A DNA stretch of 64,000 nucleotides from CAZYBO01 sp964645205 (GCA_964645205.1 CAZYBO010000004.1:186001-250000), one strand, 5' to 3'. Positions 1-9,033 are shown, counted from the first letter of the stretch. Program-made: numbers and translations. Notes: generated by a model not told the origin, from the sequence alone.

Positions 1-374
1 ACCAGTACCTCGACCAACGGTTTGGAAAACCGTGGCTTACCCCCGCCCAGATGACGCTACTCGTACGTTCGCAGGCGGCAAGGGAACTGGTCGAGGCAGG
101 AGATGCGGCGGAAGCAACAAGAATAAAGACACAGCTCAATGACGGCGCACACTGGACGGCACCAACAGAAGAATCCATAACCGTAAAAAATGAAAAACTA
201 GCGGCGTTCCGCCACCAGATTGGCATAATTCTTGGCATTTCAGATGAAGATTTAGAGAGACAAATCAAGGAGCAAGCCATGAATCTCAATGCCCGCAACG
301 GTTACGTGGATTTAATGATGGCCGTGGTAAACCATTGGAAACCGGATCCAGAAATGCGGCGATCGAATAGCTAG
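1..374 (+). CDS. Unidentified protein, C-terminal part (5' end outside window)
   Basis: The frame is open from base 3 with no stop codon, so the in-frame ATG at 51 is probably internal and the gene starts to the left of the window. About 123 residues are visible. They are hydrophilic, rich in Ala, Glu, Arg and Asn, probably mostly helical, with no membrane segment and no motif I recognise. The C-terminus contains an MMAVVNHW stretch and ends with RRSNS. The stop TAG (372-374) shares its CTAG with the stop of the convergent lptG gene, so the two genes overlap by 4 bases at their ends. No function is proposed. Confidence 0.6.
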   Translation, partial: QYLDQRFGKPWLTPAQMTLLVRSQAARELVEAGDAAEATRIKTQLNDGAHWTAPTEESITVKNEKLAAFRHQIGIILGISDEDLERQIKEQAMNLNARNGYVDLMMAVVNHWKPDPEMRRSNS

Positions 375-1471
375 CCGTCTTCAAGATGCAAAAGCAGCGC
401 CGCCCCGATCAGGATCATCACCACCGCAGGCGTCCAGGCGGCGAGCATCACAGGCAGCGTGCCCGCCGAGCCGAAAGCGAAGATCACGTCGGTGAAAAAA
501 TGCAGCAGGAAACCGGTGATGATACCCGCCACCACAAGTATCCCTATTTTCCCGCGCCTTGGCAGGCGCAGCGAGAATACGGCAGCCACCATCACAGAGC
601 CACTGAGCAGGAACGGATTCGCCAGCAGGCTCTGCCAGTAGAGCCGGTGGCGCAACGCTGAAAACCCGGCCTGTTCCAGCATGCCGATGAAGGACGGCAA
701 CTGCCAGAACGACATGGATTCCGGCGAGGCGAAACTATCCTGAATATGGTTCAGGGTGAGCGTCGTCGGCAACTTATATTCCGCGATCGCCTGCGGAGGC
801 TTGCCGGGCACCGAGCGCGTTACCTTGGTAAAATGCAGGTTGCCCAGTTCCAGCACGGCGCGCTCGGCGTCCAACCGTTCGAGAAACCGGTGTTTCTTGT
901 CGAACGCGTAGACGGTGAGATTGGCGAACGACATATCGTTCTGCGACATGCGCGTGGCGTAGATGATATGCTCCCCCTCATCCTCCACCTGCCGCAGCCA
1001 CAGGCCGGAAGAGGAAATAGCGAGCAGGCTAGGCTTGCCGGAGAAATATTTGCCTTCGAGCTGCTCGTAGCGCAGCATCATCACCGAGGCGATGGGGTTG
1101 AACGCCACCGTCATAAATACGCCCAGCGACAACACCACCGCAATAGCGGGCGACAGGAACTGCCACACCGATACGCCGGCCGAGCGCGCCACCACCAGCT
1201 CATGCGTGCGCGTGAGTTTGGTAAGGGCGATCATGCTGCCGATCAGCACCGCGTAGGGAATAAGTTTTTCCGCAATGGAAGGCAGTTTCAGCGCCGACAT
1301 CTGCACGATGATGCCGAACGACACCATGTCCTTACCCGAGGCGCGGCGTATCAGCTCGATGATGTCCACCAGCACGGTGATGCCGATCAGCCCTCCCAGC
1401 GCCAGCAATATGGCAAAAAGGAAATGCTTCCCGATATAGCGCGACAACGTCCACGGCAGGCGCATGGCCAT
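371..1471 (-). CDS. lptG: LptG, permease of the LPS export ABC transporter
   Basis: LptG is one of the two inner-membrane subunits of LptB2FG, which extracts lipopolysaccharide from the inner membrane and feeds it to the periplasmic bridge. The 366-residue product has the family layout: three N-terminal membrane segments, starting with SRYIGKHFLFAILLALGG, a large periplasmic domain from about residue 120 to 265, and three C-terminal segments ending near LIGAALLLHLEDG. The open frame extends upstream, but that part is the lptF coding region in another frame. The chosen ATG at 1471 gives MAMRLPW and lies one base after the lptF stop codon (1475-1473), which points to translational coupling. Length and partner match the family. 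Confidence 0.95.
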   Translation of the reverse strand: MAMRLPWTLSRYIGKHFLFAILLALGGLIGITVLVDIIELIRRASGKDMVSFGIIVQMSALKLPSIAEKLIPYAVLIGSMIALTKLTRTHELVVARSAGVSVWQFLSPAIAVVLSLGVFMTVAFNPIASVMMLRYEQLEGKYFSGKPSLLAISSSGLWLRQVEDEGEHIIYATRMSQNDMSFANLTVYAFDKKHRFLERLDAERAVLELGNLHFTKVTRSVPGKPPQAIAEYKLPTTLTLNHIQDSFASPESMSFWQLPSFIGMLEQAGFSALRHRLYWQSLLANPFLLSGSVMVAAVFSLRLPRRGKIGILVVAGIITGFLLHFFTDVIFAFGSAGTLPVMLAAWTPAVVMILIGAALLLHLEDG

Positions 1472-1472
1472 A

Positions 1473-2582
1473 TTACACCGCCTTCCTTTCCTGCATGCGC
1501 GGCGGCATCGCTCTGCCCTCGCGACTGAGCATGCGGGATGCGGCGAGCGCCGGTATGATAAGATTGAGGTAAGCGAGCGCCACCATCTGCGGATGCAGCG
1601 CCATGCCGCCGCGCAGTCCGACCGCGGTAAACAGGATCGCCGTGCCGATACACACCGCAAACGCGATACGCTGCCAGTGGCCGCGCCGGTTGAATTCGCC
1701 CGTCAGCAGCACAGCCAGCGCCAGCAGCGTCAGGCAACCCGCATAGGCAGGCCACAGCAGGCGCTGGTGACCTTCAGCGAAGCGTTTGTTATTGTCGCCG
1801 GGGGAAATCGCATCGTTATAGGTGAAAAGCTGGTGCAGGAACAGCTCCTGCGGATCGGCGGGACGTACCGACATGGATTTGGCGTACAGGCTGATGTCCA
1901 GCGTGTAGCTGTCGAAATTGAGGAACGAGAGCTTGCCGTTCTTGACTTCCTGACGGTTGCCGATTTTGAGGAAAAAGCGCGGCCCCTGAGAGGTTTCCAC
2001 CAGCTTGCCTTCTTCGGCCATCATGGTCACCGAGGTGCCGGGCGTGCGCGCGTCGTGCACAAGGATACCATGCAGGATATTATCGGCGTCGCGCTCGCGG
2101 ATGAACACCATCAGCCCTTCCACCGGGTTGGAAAACACGCCTTCCTGCAGCAGGATCGATACGTAATTATTGCGCAGGAACGACTGCATGTCGCGGAACT
2201 GCTTGTAGCTCACCGGCTGCACATATAAGGCGATAGCATAGGCGACGGCCATCACCCCGACGGATACCTGCAGCGCAGGTTTCGCCAGCTTCCAGCGACT
2301 TAAGCCCGCAGCCTGCATCACCACCAACTCGCTGTCGATTTTCAGCTTATTGTAGACGAACAGCACCGAGCAGAACAAGGCGGGCGGGAGGATCATGAAC
2401 AGCAGCGAGGGAATCAGCAGCACGGTGAGCGTGAGAAACACCGTGATCGACACGCCCTGATTCACGATAAAGTCAATAAAGCGCAGCGCTTGCGTCAGCC
2501 AGACGATGCTGGTAAGGCTGAACGTAATCAGCACCGTAGAGGTAATCAGGTGTCTGGCGATGTATTTATTGTACTGCTGCAT
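1473..2582 (-). CDS. lptF: LptF, permease of the LPS export ABC transporter
   Basis: This is the partner of LptG in the LptB2FG exporter. The 369-residue product begins MQQYNKYIARHL, the usual LptF start, followed by a membrane segment (about 13-35), two more segments around 50-120, a periplasmic beta-jellyroll region, and three C-terminal segments from LLWPAYAGCLTLLALAVLL onward. A longer open frame to 2783 runs into the divergent pepA gene and has no family similarity, so the ATG at 2582 was chosen. lptF and lptG form a two-gene operon. The 40-bp spacer to pepA (2583-2622) must hold divergent start signals. The ATPase gene lptB is not in the window. Confidence 0.95.
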   Translation of the reverse strand: MQQYNKYIARHLITSTVLITFSLTSIVWLTQALRFIDFIVNQGVSITVFLTLTVLLIPSLLFMILPPALFCSVLFVYNKLKIDSELVVMQAAGLSRWKLAKPALQVSVGVMAVAYAIALYVQPVSYKQFRDMQSFLRNNYVSILLQEGVFSNPVEGLMVFIRERDADNILHGILVHDARTPGTSVTMMAEEGKLVETSQGPRFFLKIGNRQEVKNGKLSFLNFDSYTLDISLYAKSMSVRPADPQELFLHQLFTYNDAISPGDNNKRFAEGHQRLLWPAYAGCLTLLALAVLLTGEFNRRGHWQRIAFAVCIGTAILFTAVGLRGGMALHPQMVALAYLNLIIPALAASRMLSREGRAMPPRMQERKAV

Positions 2583-2622
2583 ACATATTGAATAATCCGA
2601 AAGGATTGCAAAGGGAAGCCAT

Positions 2623-4125
2623 ATGAAGATCCAATTTACCGAACTGTCCGCAAAAACCTCCGATAAAGCGATTATCCTGCCTGTGGGTGAGGATAAAAAA
2701 CTTTCTTCATTCGGCCAATCCCTCGATAAACAGACCGGCGGCGCGCTGTCGAAGGCGCTCGCCACCGCGCGGTTTTCCGGCAAGGCGGGGCAATGCCTAT
2801 CCGTTATCCCACCTGCGAACGTGAAAATCGACCGTATCGTGCTTGCGGGTTACGGCACGGCGAAAGCGCTCACTGCCACGGCGCTGGAAAATCTCGGCGG
2901 CAACGCGGTGGGGCATCTGCTGCCTACGGGCTGTGCTTCAGCTACGTTTGCTATTGAAGCGATCAAAGGCATGGGGGCATCCCTGCCGGAAGCAGCGGCG
3001 CGGATTGCGCACGGCGCGTACTTACGCAGCTATAATTTCAATAAATATTTCACCAAGACGCCCGCAGACGAGAAGCCGAAACTGGCTTCGTTCACCGTAG
3101 CCGGTGCGAGCGCAAAAGCCGCCGCTACCGCTTACGCGCCACTGGAGAAAATCGCAGACGGCGTGTGCTTCACGCGCAACTTGGTCAGCGAGCCTGCCAA
3201 CATCATCAACCCGGAAACGCTCGCCGAAAAATGCCTTGAGCTGAAAAAGCTCGGCGTGGAAGTGGATGTGATGGGCGAAGAGGAAATGTACAAGCTCGGC
3301 ATGGGCGCGCTGCTTGGCGTCGGGCAAGGCTCGGCGATGGAATCGCAGCTCGTCGTGATGCGCTGGAACGGGCTCGGCAAAGCCTCCAAAACCGCGCCGA
3401 TCGCGTTCGTGGGCAAAGGCGTGACGTTCGACACCGGCGGCATCAGCATCAAGCCCGCAGGTGGCATGGAAGAAATGAAATGGGACATGGGCGGCGCGGG
3501 CGTCGTCATCGGCCTGATGAAAGCGCTGGCGGGACGCAAGGCAAAGGTCAACGTGGTCGGCGTAGTCGGGCTGGTGGAAAACATGCCCGGCGGCAACGCG
3601 CAGCGCCCCGGCGACGTGGTCACCTCCTACTCAGGGCAGACTATCGAAGTGCTTAATACCGACGCCGAAGGCCGCCTAGTTCTGGCCGACGCGCTGTGGT
3701 ATACTCAGAAACATTTCAAGCCGAAATTCATCGTCGATTTAGCCACGCTCACGGGCGCGATCATCGTCGCGCTCGGCACCTCGCGCGCCGGGCTGTTCTC
3801 CAACAACGACCAGCTCGCGGAGCGCCTGTCCAAAATCGGCGCATCCACCGGCGAGGAAGTGTGGCGCCTGCCGCTGGGTGATGTGTACGACAAACAAATC
3901 AACTCCGACATTGCCGACATGCAGAATATCGGTAAAGACCGCGAAGCCGGAAGCATCACCGCTGCGCAATTCTTGCAGCGTTTCGTCAATGATGTGCCGT
4001 GGGCGCATCTCGACATCGCAGGCGTGGCATGGAGCAAAAAAGATTCCGCCATCGTGCCGAAAGGTGCGACCGCGTGGGGTGTAAGAATGCTCAACGAGCT
4101 GGTGGCGGAATATTACGAGGGGTAA
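2623..4125 (+). CDS. pepA: Leucyl aminopeptidase, M17 family (PepA)
   Basis: A cytosolic two-metal aminopeptidase that removes N-terminal residues from peptides; some homologues also bind DNA. The 500-residue length is typical. The C-terminal catalytic domain carries the metal-binding and active-site region FVGKGVTFDTGGISIKP (about 264-280), WDMGGAG (about 287-293), and the M17 signature NTDAEGRLVLADAL (about 345-358). The N-terminal 160 residues are the variable alpha/beta domain. The start ATG at 2623 is preceded by an AAGGGAAG stretch. The next gene, holC, begins 4 bases after the stop. The order lptG-lptF divergent from pepA-holC is widely seen in Proteobacteria. Confidence 0.97.
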   Translation: MKIQFTELSAKTSDKAIILPVGEDKKLSSFGQSLDKQTGGALSKALATARFSGKAGQCLSVIPPANVKIDRIVLAGYGTAKALTATALENLGGNAVGHLLPTGCASATFAIEAIKGMGASLPEAAARIAHGAYLRSYNFNKYFTKTPADEKPKLASFTVAGASAKAAATAYAPLEKIADGVCFTRNLVSEPANIINPETLAEKCLELKKLGVEVDVMGEEEMYKLGMGALLGVGQGSAMESQLVVMRWNGLGKASKTAPIAFVGKGVTFDTGGISIKPAGGMEEMKWDMGGAGVVIGLMKALAGRKAKVNVVGVVGLVENMPGGNAQRPGDVVTSYSGQTIEVLNTDAEGRLVLADALWYTQKHFKPKFIVDLATLTGAIIVALGTSRAGLFSNNDQLAERLSKIGASTGEEVWRLPLGDVYDKQINSDIADMQNIGKDREAGSITAAQFLQRFVNDVPWAHLDIAGVAWSKKDSAIVPKGATAWGVRMLNELVAEYYEG

Positions 4126-4129
4126 TAAT

Positions 4130-4591
4130 TTGACCGCCATCCAGTTCTACCACCTCACCGCCACGCCGCTGGAGCGCGCGTTGCCGAAGCTGCTGGAAAA
4201 AGCGCTGGCGGCAGGTAACCGCATCCTGTTGCTGGAGGAAAACGACCAGCGGCGCGACCATCTGAATCAGCTATTGTGGACGTACGATCCGGGTAGTTTC
4301 CTGCCGCATGGTAGCACGCAGGACGGCGACCCGCAGGATCATCCGATATTGCTTTCACCCGGCCTTGAGAATGCCAATAACGCCAATCTCCTGCTGGTAG
4401 CCGACGGCAGAACCGTAGAAAATACCGATGGGTTCGCCCGCATTCTCGACATGTTTGACGGGCGCAATGACGAGGCAACCGCCAGTGCAAGGGTACGTTG
4501 GAAGCAGTACAAGGGTGCCGGACATACCCTCACCTATTTGCGCCAAACCGAACAAGGCGGGTGGGAGCAGTCAGCCTCCACAACCGCGTAA
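4130..4591 (+). CDS. holC: DNA polymerase III chi subunit (HolC)
   Basis: HolC links the clamp-loader complex (through psi) to SSB at the replication fork. The 153-residue product begins with the typical chi pattern IQFYHLTATPLERALPKLLEKA and contains LLLEENDQRRDHLNQLLW and the DGRNDEATASARVRWKQYK region near the C-terminus. The start is TTG at 4130, supported by a GAGGGG ribosome-binding site (4117-4122) that overlaps the pepA stop, so the two genes are probably translationally coupled. The last 62 bases overlap the end of the convergent membrane-protein gene. Family assignment is good, although chi proteins are poorly conserved. Confidence 0.88.
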   Translation: MTAIQFYHLTATPLERALPKLLEKALAAGNRILLLEENDQRRDHLNQLLWTYDPGSFLPHGSTQDGDPQDHPILLSPGLENANNANLLLVADGRTVENTDGFARILDMFDGRNDEATASARVRWKQYKGAGHTLTYLRQTEQGGWEQSASTTA

Positions 4592-5264
4592 ACACAAAAA
4601 TACAGACCCCCAGCGAAAATAAAAACTCCGCCGGTTCCTGATCGCCCCAGCCGACTGCGCGCCCGATATGCCAGTCCTTGGAATCGAAAACAACCGCCAG
4701 ATAGCCGGAGAATCGCAGGTAGCTGTAGTAGGTCAATAACGGGAGAAAATAGAATACATAACCCACCGACGGGATAAGGAACTCCGCGACATCGCGGCGG
4801 AACCTGCGGATAGTGCGATGCAGCAACGCACCGAACGTGCCGTATGCGCCTACGATAATCCATGCGTTGAGCAGGTAGAAATACAGCGAATAGATATTAT
4901 GCAGAGTGAATTCACGCTGGCTGTTGATCTTGCGCAACGTATCGGGCGTGCCGAAGCCGGCGATGCGCTGCCCCCATGAGATTTCTTCGCCCGCGATAAA
5001 AAACAGCCCGAACGCCAACAGTGCATAGAGGCAGGCGAACCAGCGGTGACGCTGCCGCCACAGCATGCGCATAACGATCAGACTGCCCAGCGAGGCGGCG
5101 GCATAAAACACGAACTGACAAGTTTCCAATATATTGTCTTCTTCGAGGATTTGCAGGTACACGTCGCGCCAATAAAAACGCAACGCAGCGAAAAATACGA
5201 GATAGCAGACCGGCAGCCAGAACAGCAGCACACCCCCGATATTCGTCAACGGCTTGAAATGCAT
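4530..5264 (-). CDS. Unknown polytopic membrane protein
   Basis: The 244-residue product has about six hydrophobic segments: near residues 8-28, 48-68, 75-95, 120-145, 160-185 and 210-232. A polar motif GEEISWGQRIAGFGTP (about 90-105) follows the third segment and a second conserved-looking patch SQREFTLHNIYS lies before the fourth. I recognise similar uncharacterised membrane proteins by this EEISWGQR motif but know no function. The ATG at 5264 has an AGGA ribosome-binding site about 8 bases upstream. Its 3' end overlaps holC by 62 bases on the opposite strand, a long convergent overlap. There is no operon partner. Confidence 0.8.
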   Translation of the reverse strand: MHFKPLTNIGGVLLFWLPVCYLVFFAALRFYWRDVYLQILEEDNILETCQFVFYAAASLGSLIVMRMLWRQRHRWFACLYALLAFGLFFIAGEEISWGQRIAGFGTPDTLRKINSQREFTLHNIYSLYFYLLNAWIIVGAYGTFGALLHRTIRRFRRDVAEFLIPSVGYVFYFLPLLTYYSYLRFSGYLAVVFDSKDWHIGRAVGWGDQEPAEFLFSLGVCIFVFTRLWRLTAPTRLVRFGANR

Positions 5265-5365
5265 GTTTTTTCCTATAGGATACAGGCGTCCATTATAGCG
5301 TATTTTTAGGGCTTTCCCATGATAAAAGCCGTTGCATTACGCGCCACAGCCGGTATGACCGTGGC

Positions 5366-6952
5366 ATGAACACACCATCACCCATCGCAACCCGCCGTAC
5401 CTTCGCGATTATTTCGCATCCCGACGCGGGTAAAACCACGCTTACTGAAAAGCTCCTGCTGTTCGGGGGTGCGATCCATCTGGCGGGCGCAGTGAAGGCG
5501 AAAAAGGGCGGGCAATCGGCACGCTCGGACTGGATGGCGATCGAACAGCAGCGCGGAATTTCGGTCACCGCTTCGGTGATGACGTTTGAATATAACGGCC
5601 ACACCATCAACCTACTCGACACGCCCGGCCACAAGGATTTCTCCGAAGATACCTACCGCACACTGACGGCGGTGGATTCTGCCGTGATGGTACTCGATGG
5701 CGCGAAGGGCATCGAGGAGCAGACACTCAAGCTGTTTGAAGTCTGCCGCCTGCGCGATACGCCGATTATTACGTTCATCAACAAGATGGATCGCGAGACG
5801 CGCGAGCCGTTTGAGCTGCTGGATGAAATTGAAAAACGCTTAGCGCTTTCGGTGTGCCCGATCACCTGGCCGATCGGCATGGGCGAGCGCTTCCGCGGCT
5901 GCTACAACCTGATGACCGACACCCTGCATCTTTTCGACGATGATCGCGGTGAACGCATCACACAGGGCGTCACCTACAAGGGCGCAAACGACCCTGCGCT
6001 CGACGAGCTCGTACCCGCCGCAGAACTCGTGAAATTCCGCGAGGAAGTGGCGATGGTCAAGGAAATCTACCCGCCGTTCGACAGCGAGCATTACCTCGAA
6101 GGCCATTTGACGCCGGTATTCTTCGGCAGCGCCATCAATAATTTCGGCGTGCGCGAATTGCTGCACGCGCTGTGCGAACTCGCGCCGCCGCCGCGCATTC
6201 AAGCCGCCGAGCCGCGCGCAGTCAAACCGGAAGAACCGAAATTCACCGGCTTCGTGTTCAAGATTCAGGCGAATATGGACAAGAATCACCGTGATCGCAT
6301 CGCGTTCGTACGCATCTGCTCGGGCAAATACACGCGCGGCATGAAAGTGCTGCATGTGCGCTCCGGCAAAACGCTCGCGCTCAACAACCCGGTACTGTTT
6401 TTGGCGCGTGAACGCGAGCTGGCGGAAGAAGCATGGCCGGGCGATATTTTAGGCATTCCCGGCCACGGGCACTTACGCATCGGCGACAGCCTCACCGAAG
6501 GCGAAGCGCTGCATTTTACCGGTATCCCTAGTTTCGCACCGGAATTATTTCAGCGCGTGCGCCTGGAAGACCCGCTGAAATCCAAACAACTCAAAGCCGC
6601 GCTGGAACAGCTCGCCGAGGAAGGCGCGTCGCAGATTTTCAAGCCGCTCGATGGCTCGCCGTGGATCATCGGCGTTGTCGGCCAATTGCAGTTCGACGTA
6701 ATCGCCTCACGCCTGCAAAGCGAATATGGCGTGAAGGGCAGTTTTGAATCCGTACCCTACACGTCCGCGCGCTGGCTCAAGGCCAAAGATCCCGCCCAAC
6801 TGCGGCAATTCGCCGATAAAAATAAATACACCACCGCCGAAGACGCCAGCGGCGCGCTGGCGTATATGGCGTCCAACGCATGGAATTTACAGCGCACCGA
6901 GCAGGACTGGCCGGACGTGCAATTCCTAAAAACGCGCGAACACGCGGGGTAA
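5366..6952 (+). CDS. prfC: Peptide chain release factor 3 (RF-3)
   Basis: RF-3 is the GTPase that removes RF-1 or RF-2 from the ribosome after peptide release. The 528-residue length equals that of the E. coli protein. The G1 motif SHPDAGKTTLTEK lies at about 17-29, G3 DTPGHKDFSED at about 84-94, and G4 FINKMDRETREP at about 137-148. The central beta-barrel region KFTGFVFKIQANMDKNHRDR and the C-terminal GVVGQLQFDVI segment are typical for RF-3 and separate it from EF-G. It stands alone, 6 bases from the convergent desaturase gene. Confidence 0.97.
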   Translation: MNTPSPIATRRTFAIISHPDAGKTTLTEKLLLFGGAIHLAGAVKAKKGGQSARSDWMAIEQQRGISVTASVMTFEYNGHTINLLDTPGHKDFSEDTYRTLTAVDSAVMVLDGAKGIEEQTLKLFEVCRLRDTPIITFINKMDRETREPFELLDEIEKRLALSVCPITWPIGMGERFRGCYNLMTDTLHLFDDDRGERITQGVTYKGANDPALDELVPAAELVKFREEVAMVKEIYPPFDSEHYLEGHLTPVFFGSAINNFGVRELLHALCELAPPPRIQAAEPRAVKPEEPKFTGFVFKIQANMDKNHRDRIAFVRICSGKYTRGMKVLHVRSGKTLALNNPVLFLARERELAEEAWPGDILGIPGHGHLRIGDSLTEGEALHFTGIPSFAPELFQRVRLEDPLKSKQLKAALEQLAEEGASQIFKPLDGSPWIIGVVGQLQFDVIASRLQSEYGVKGSFESVPYTSARWLKAKDPAQLRQFADKNKYTTAEDASGALAYMASNAWNLQRTEQDWPDVQFLKTREHAG

Positions 6953-6958
6953 CCCAGC

Positions 6959-7780
6959 TTACGCCGCTTCGCGCACTTCGATCACCGGATCGCGCCTTTT
7001 GACCGAAACCGGCATGTATTTCGGATTGAACAGCATCGGCTTGCGGTGGTGATTGCCGTGATAGTAGATGCCGAACCAGCAAGCGTTGGCGAGTTTATAG
7101 TAGAGGCTGTCGTCAAAATTGGCGGCGGCGGTTTCGCCGGTTTCTTCGTTGGCGGGATGCGCCGTGTAATTGATGTCGGCGAATAGCAAGTGGTTGGCGA
7201 TATATGAGGGAATATAGAAGAACACGAACCCTTCCGGCCCCAGTAGCAAAAACCACAGCAGCAGGTTACTCGACGCCATGATGAGGAACGTCACCAGCAC
7301 GCCCTTGTGCAGCAGCTTCGTCTGCAGCCCTTCGCCCCAATGTTCGCGGTAACGCTTCGACACCACCGACGACGAATAGAGGAACATCGTGCGCGTAAAC
7401 TGCCAGAACGACTTGCCCTTGGGCGGGTGCGGATCCAAATCGACATTGTCCGAATAATGGTGGTGCAGCAGGTGGATCAGTTTCCAGCCCATGAAGCCCC
7501 AAAGCTGGTGGATGCCCGACAGCGTGCCGAAAAAAACGTTCTGCCAGCGCTTTGGGAAACTGTCATGCGTAGCATTGTGAATGAACACCGCCGACAGCCC
7601 GCCGAAATAAATGCCGAACGGGATCAGCAAAGCATGCCACAATGTCGGCGCAAAACTGTAAAATTCCGGCGGGCGGATAGCGATCATCACGGCGCACGCG
7701 CACGCACCCGCCACCGCCCATAGCGTGAACGAGCGTATGTGCAGATACCGATCCTGATAGAATTGCTGCGTCAACGACAT
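6959..7780 (-). CDS. Membrane fatty-acid desaturase / hydroxylase
   Basis: A di-iron membrane oxygenase of the fatty-acid desaturase superfamily. Three histidine clusters are visible in the expected order: HNATHDSF (about 70), HLLHHHYSD (about 107) and HGNHHRKP (about 243), separated by hydrophobic segments. Related alphaproteobacterial enzymes desaturate acyl chains or hydroxylate carotenoids; substrate cannot be told from sequence. The open frame allows a start at 7810, but the ATG at 7780 (MSLTQQFYQDRY) has a GGGGGAAA stretch just upstream and fits family length better. The gene is monocistronic. Confidence 0.87.
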   Translation of the reverse strand: MSLTQQFYQDRYLHIRSFTLWAVAGACACAVMIAIRPPEFYSFAPTLWHALLIPFGIYFGGLSAVFIHNATHDSFPKRWQNVFFGTLSGIHQLWGFMGWKLIHLLHHHYSDNVDLDPHPPKGKSFWQFTRTMFLYSSSVVSKRYREHWGEGLQTKLLHKGVLVTFLIMASSNLLLWFLLLGPEGFVFFYIPSYIANHLLFADINYTAHPANEETGETAAANFDDSLYYKLANACWFGIYYHGNHHRKPMLFNPKYMPVSVKRRDPVIEVREAA

Positions 7781-7918
7781 GCGGTTTCCCCCGAAATACG
7801 AAGCCGCCATTCATAAGGGTAACCGGGCGTTCTGGCAAGATTTACCTGTGAAAAAAGTGCGAACCCCCTGCCGGGACAATCCTTGCAGGCATATACTGGG
7901 GGAAACCAAGGAGGGATC

Positions 7919-8338
7919 ATGTTGCCGTGGATTGAGGGTATAAACGCAGTTTCCGGGCTTCTAGACCGGATCATTCCCGACCCCGAGGCGCGCGACCGCG
8001 CCAAGATCGAGCTGCTGAAGGCCGAGCGCGCGGGCGAGCTGGAAACCCTGAAACTGGCCATCACAGCCGATCATTCGCAAACCGACATCAACCGGCAGGA
8101 AGCCGCCAACCCCAACCTGTTCGTCTCCGGCTGGCGGCCGTTCATCGGCTGGGTGTGCGGCATCGCCTTTTCCTACCATTTCATCTTGCAACCCCTACTC
8201 GCCTTTACCATCGCCAACAGCGGCGGTAATGCCGCCCTACCCGCCTTCGACATGCAGGAACTGTCCACAGTGCTCATGGGCATATTGGGGCTGGGCAGCC
8301 TGAGAACCATTGAAAAAATCCGCGGGACTGGTAAGTAG
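7919..8338 (+). CDS. GTA-type holin (3-TM, gene-transfer-release family)
   Basis: The 139-residue product matches the family described as holins of gene transfer agents (three membrane segments). It has an N-terminal amphipathic part with many acidic and basic residues, then the hallmark NPNLFVSGWRPFIGWVCG followed by two hydrophobic segments (about 78-105 and 118-132) and the closing LGLGSLRTIEKI motif. The ATG at 7919 is preceded by a near-perfect AAGGAGG site, which decides it over the upstream ATG at 7883. No other phage or GTA genes flank it. It sits 21 bases before a tRNA-Gly gene. It could be a domesticated holin or a remnant. Confidence 0.82.
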   Translation: MLPWIEGINAVSGLLDRIIPDPEARDRAKIELLKAERAGELETLKLAITADHSQTDINRQEAANPNLFVSGWRPFIGWVCGIAFSYHFILQPLLAFTIANSGGNAALPAFDMQELSTVLMGILGLGSLRTIEKIRGTGK

Positions 8339-8359
8339 GGCGTCCGGCACGCCACTTAC

Positions 8360-8433
8360 GCGGGTGTAGTTCAATGGTAGAACGGCAGCTTCCCAAGCTG
8401 CATACGAGGGTTCGATTCCCTTCACCCGCTCCA
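8360..8433 (+). tRNA. tRNA-Gly (anticodon CCC)
   Basis: A complete cloverleaf of 74 bases including an encoded CCA. The acceptor stem pairs GCGGGTG with CACCCGC, the anticodon stem pairs GCAGC with GCTGC around the loop TTCCCAA giving anticodon CCC, and the T arm contains GGTTCGATTCC. The discriminator base is T, as in bacterial glycine tRNAs. Confidence 0.97.
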
Positions 8434-8457
8434 CCCTTCGCCTTCGGCTTCGGGTGG
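8431..8457 (+). terminator. Possible terminator hairpin after tRNA-Gly
   Basis: CCACCC pairs with GGGTGG and an inner GCC pairs with GGC, with TTC internal loops. The hairpin overlaps the CCA of the tRNA and could form behind it. There is no T-run, so it is at best a weak or factor-dependent terminator. Confidence 0.35.
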
Positions 8458-8523
8458 CTTATGCCAGTAAGTCACATGAAGGCGACCTTAGGTGTAGGTG
8501 GGCTGGTTTCAAATCCCCGTCTG

Positions 8524-9033
8524 TTATTGAACGCTGCCCAGATAATCCTTCTTGCCGACATCCAACCCGTTATGACGCAGGATGGCGTAGGCGATGGTGG
8601 TGTGGAAATAGAGATTCGGGATGACGAAGCTCAGCAGGTAGGGCTGGCCTTCGAATGTCATGTCGACGCCGCCGACCTTCAGCGCGATGGCGCGTTTTTC
8701 GCTGCCGTCGATCTGTTCGGGTTTAAATCCTTGTAAGAACGCGACGGTTTTGGCGATACGCGCCTGCAATTCGGGAAAGGTGGTTTCGGTATCGGCATAG
8801 CTCGGCACATCCACACCGGCGAGGCGAGCGGCGCAGCCTTTTACGCCATCGGTAGCAATCTGTATCTGGCGCGACAGCGGGAACATGTCTGGCGCGAGGC
8901 GGGCGTTGATCAATACGGACGGGTCGATTTTCTTCGCTTCGGCATAGGCGGCCGCTTTGGTGAGGATGGCGGAGAGGTTCTGCAGGCTGCGAATGAAGCC
9001 GGGGATGGACGCCTGATACATGGAGAGTGACAT
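8524..9033 (-). CDS. DUF1993 family protein
   Basis: The 169-residue product begins MSLSMYQASIPGFIRSLQNL and contains SRQIQIATDGVKGCAARLAG and the C-terminal PNLYFHTTIAYAILRHNG, the conserved blocks of the DUF1993 family, which is predicted to have a DinB-like four-helix fold with an N-terminal SVP-like segment. No enzyme activity is established for the family. The gene is divergent from an ArsR-type regulator with a perfect palindrome between the two starts, so it is very probably that regulator's target. Confidence 0.9.
   Translation of the reverse strand: MSLSMYQASIPGFIRSLQNLSAILTKAAAYAEAKKIDPSVLINARLAPDMFPLSRQIQIATDGVKGCAARLAGVDVPSYADTETTFPELQARIAKTVAFLQGFKPEQIDGSEKRAIALKVGGVDMTFEGQPYLLSFVIPNLYFHTTIAYAILRHNGLDVGKKDYLGSVQ

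Noticed and set aside
7919..8338. Prophage remnant
   Set aside because: Only a single holin-like gene is present, surrounded by housekeeping genes with the same base composition.
8360..8457. Integration site of a mobile element at tRNA-Gly
   Set aside because: No second copy of the tRNA 3' end and no integrase gene are visible; xerD at 32.7 kb is the housekeeping recombinase.
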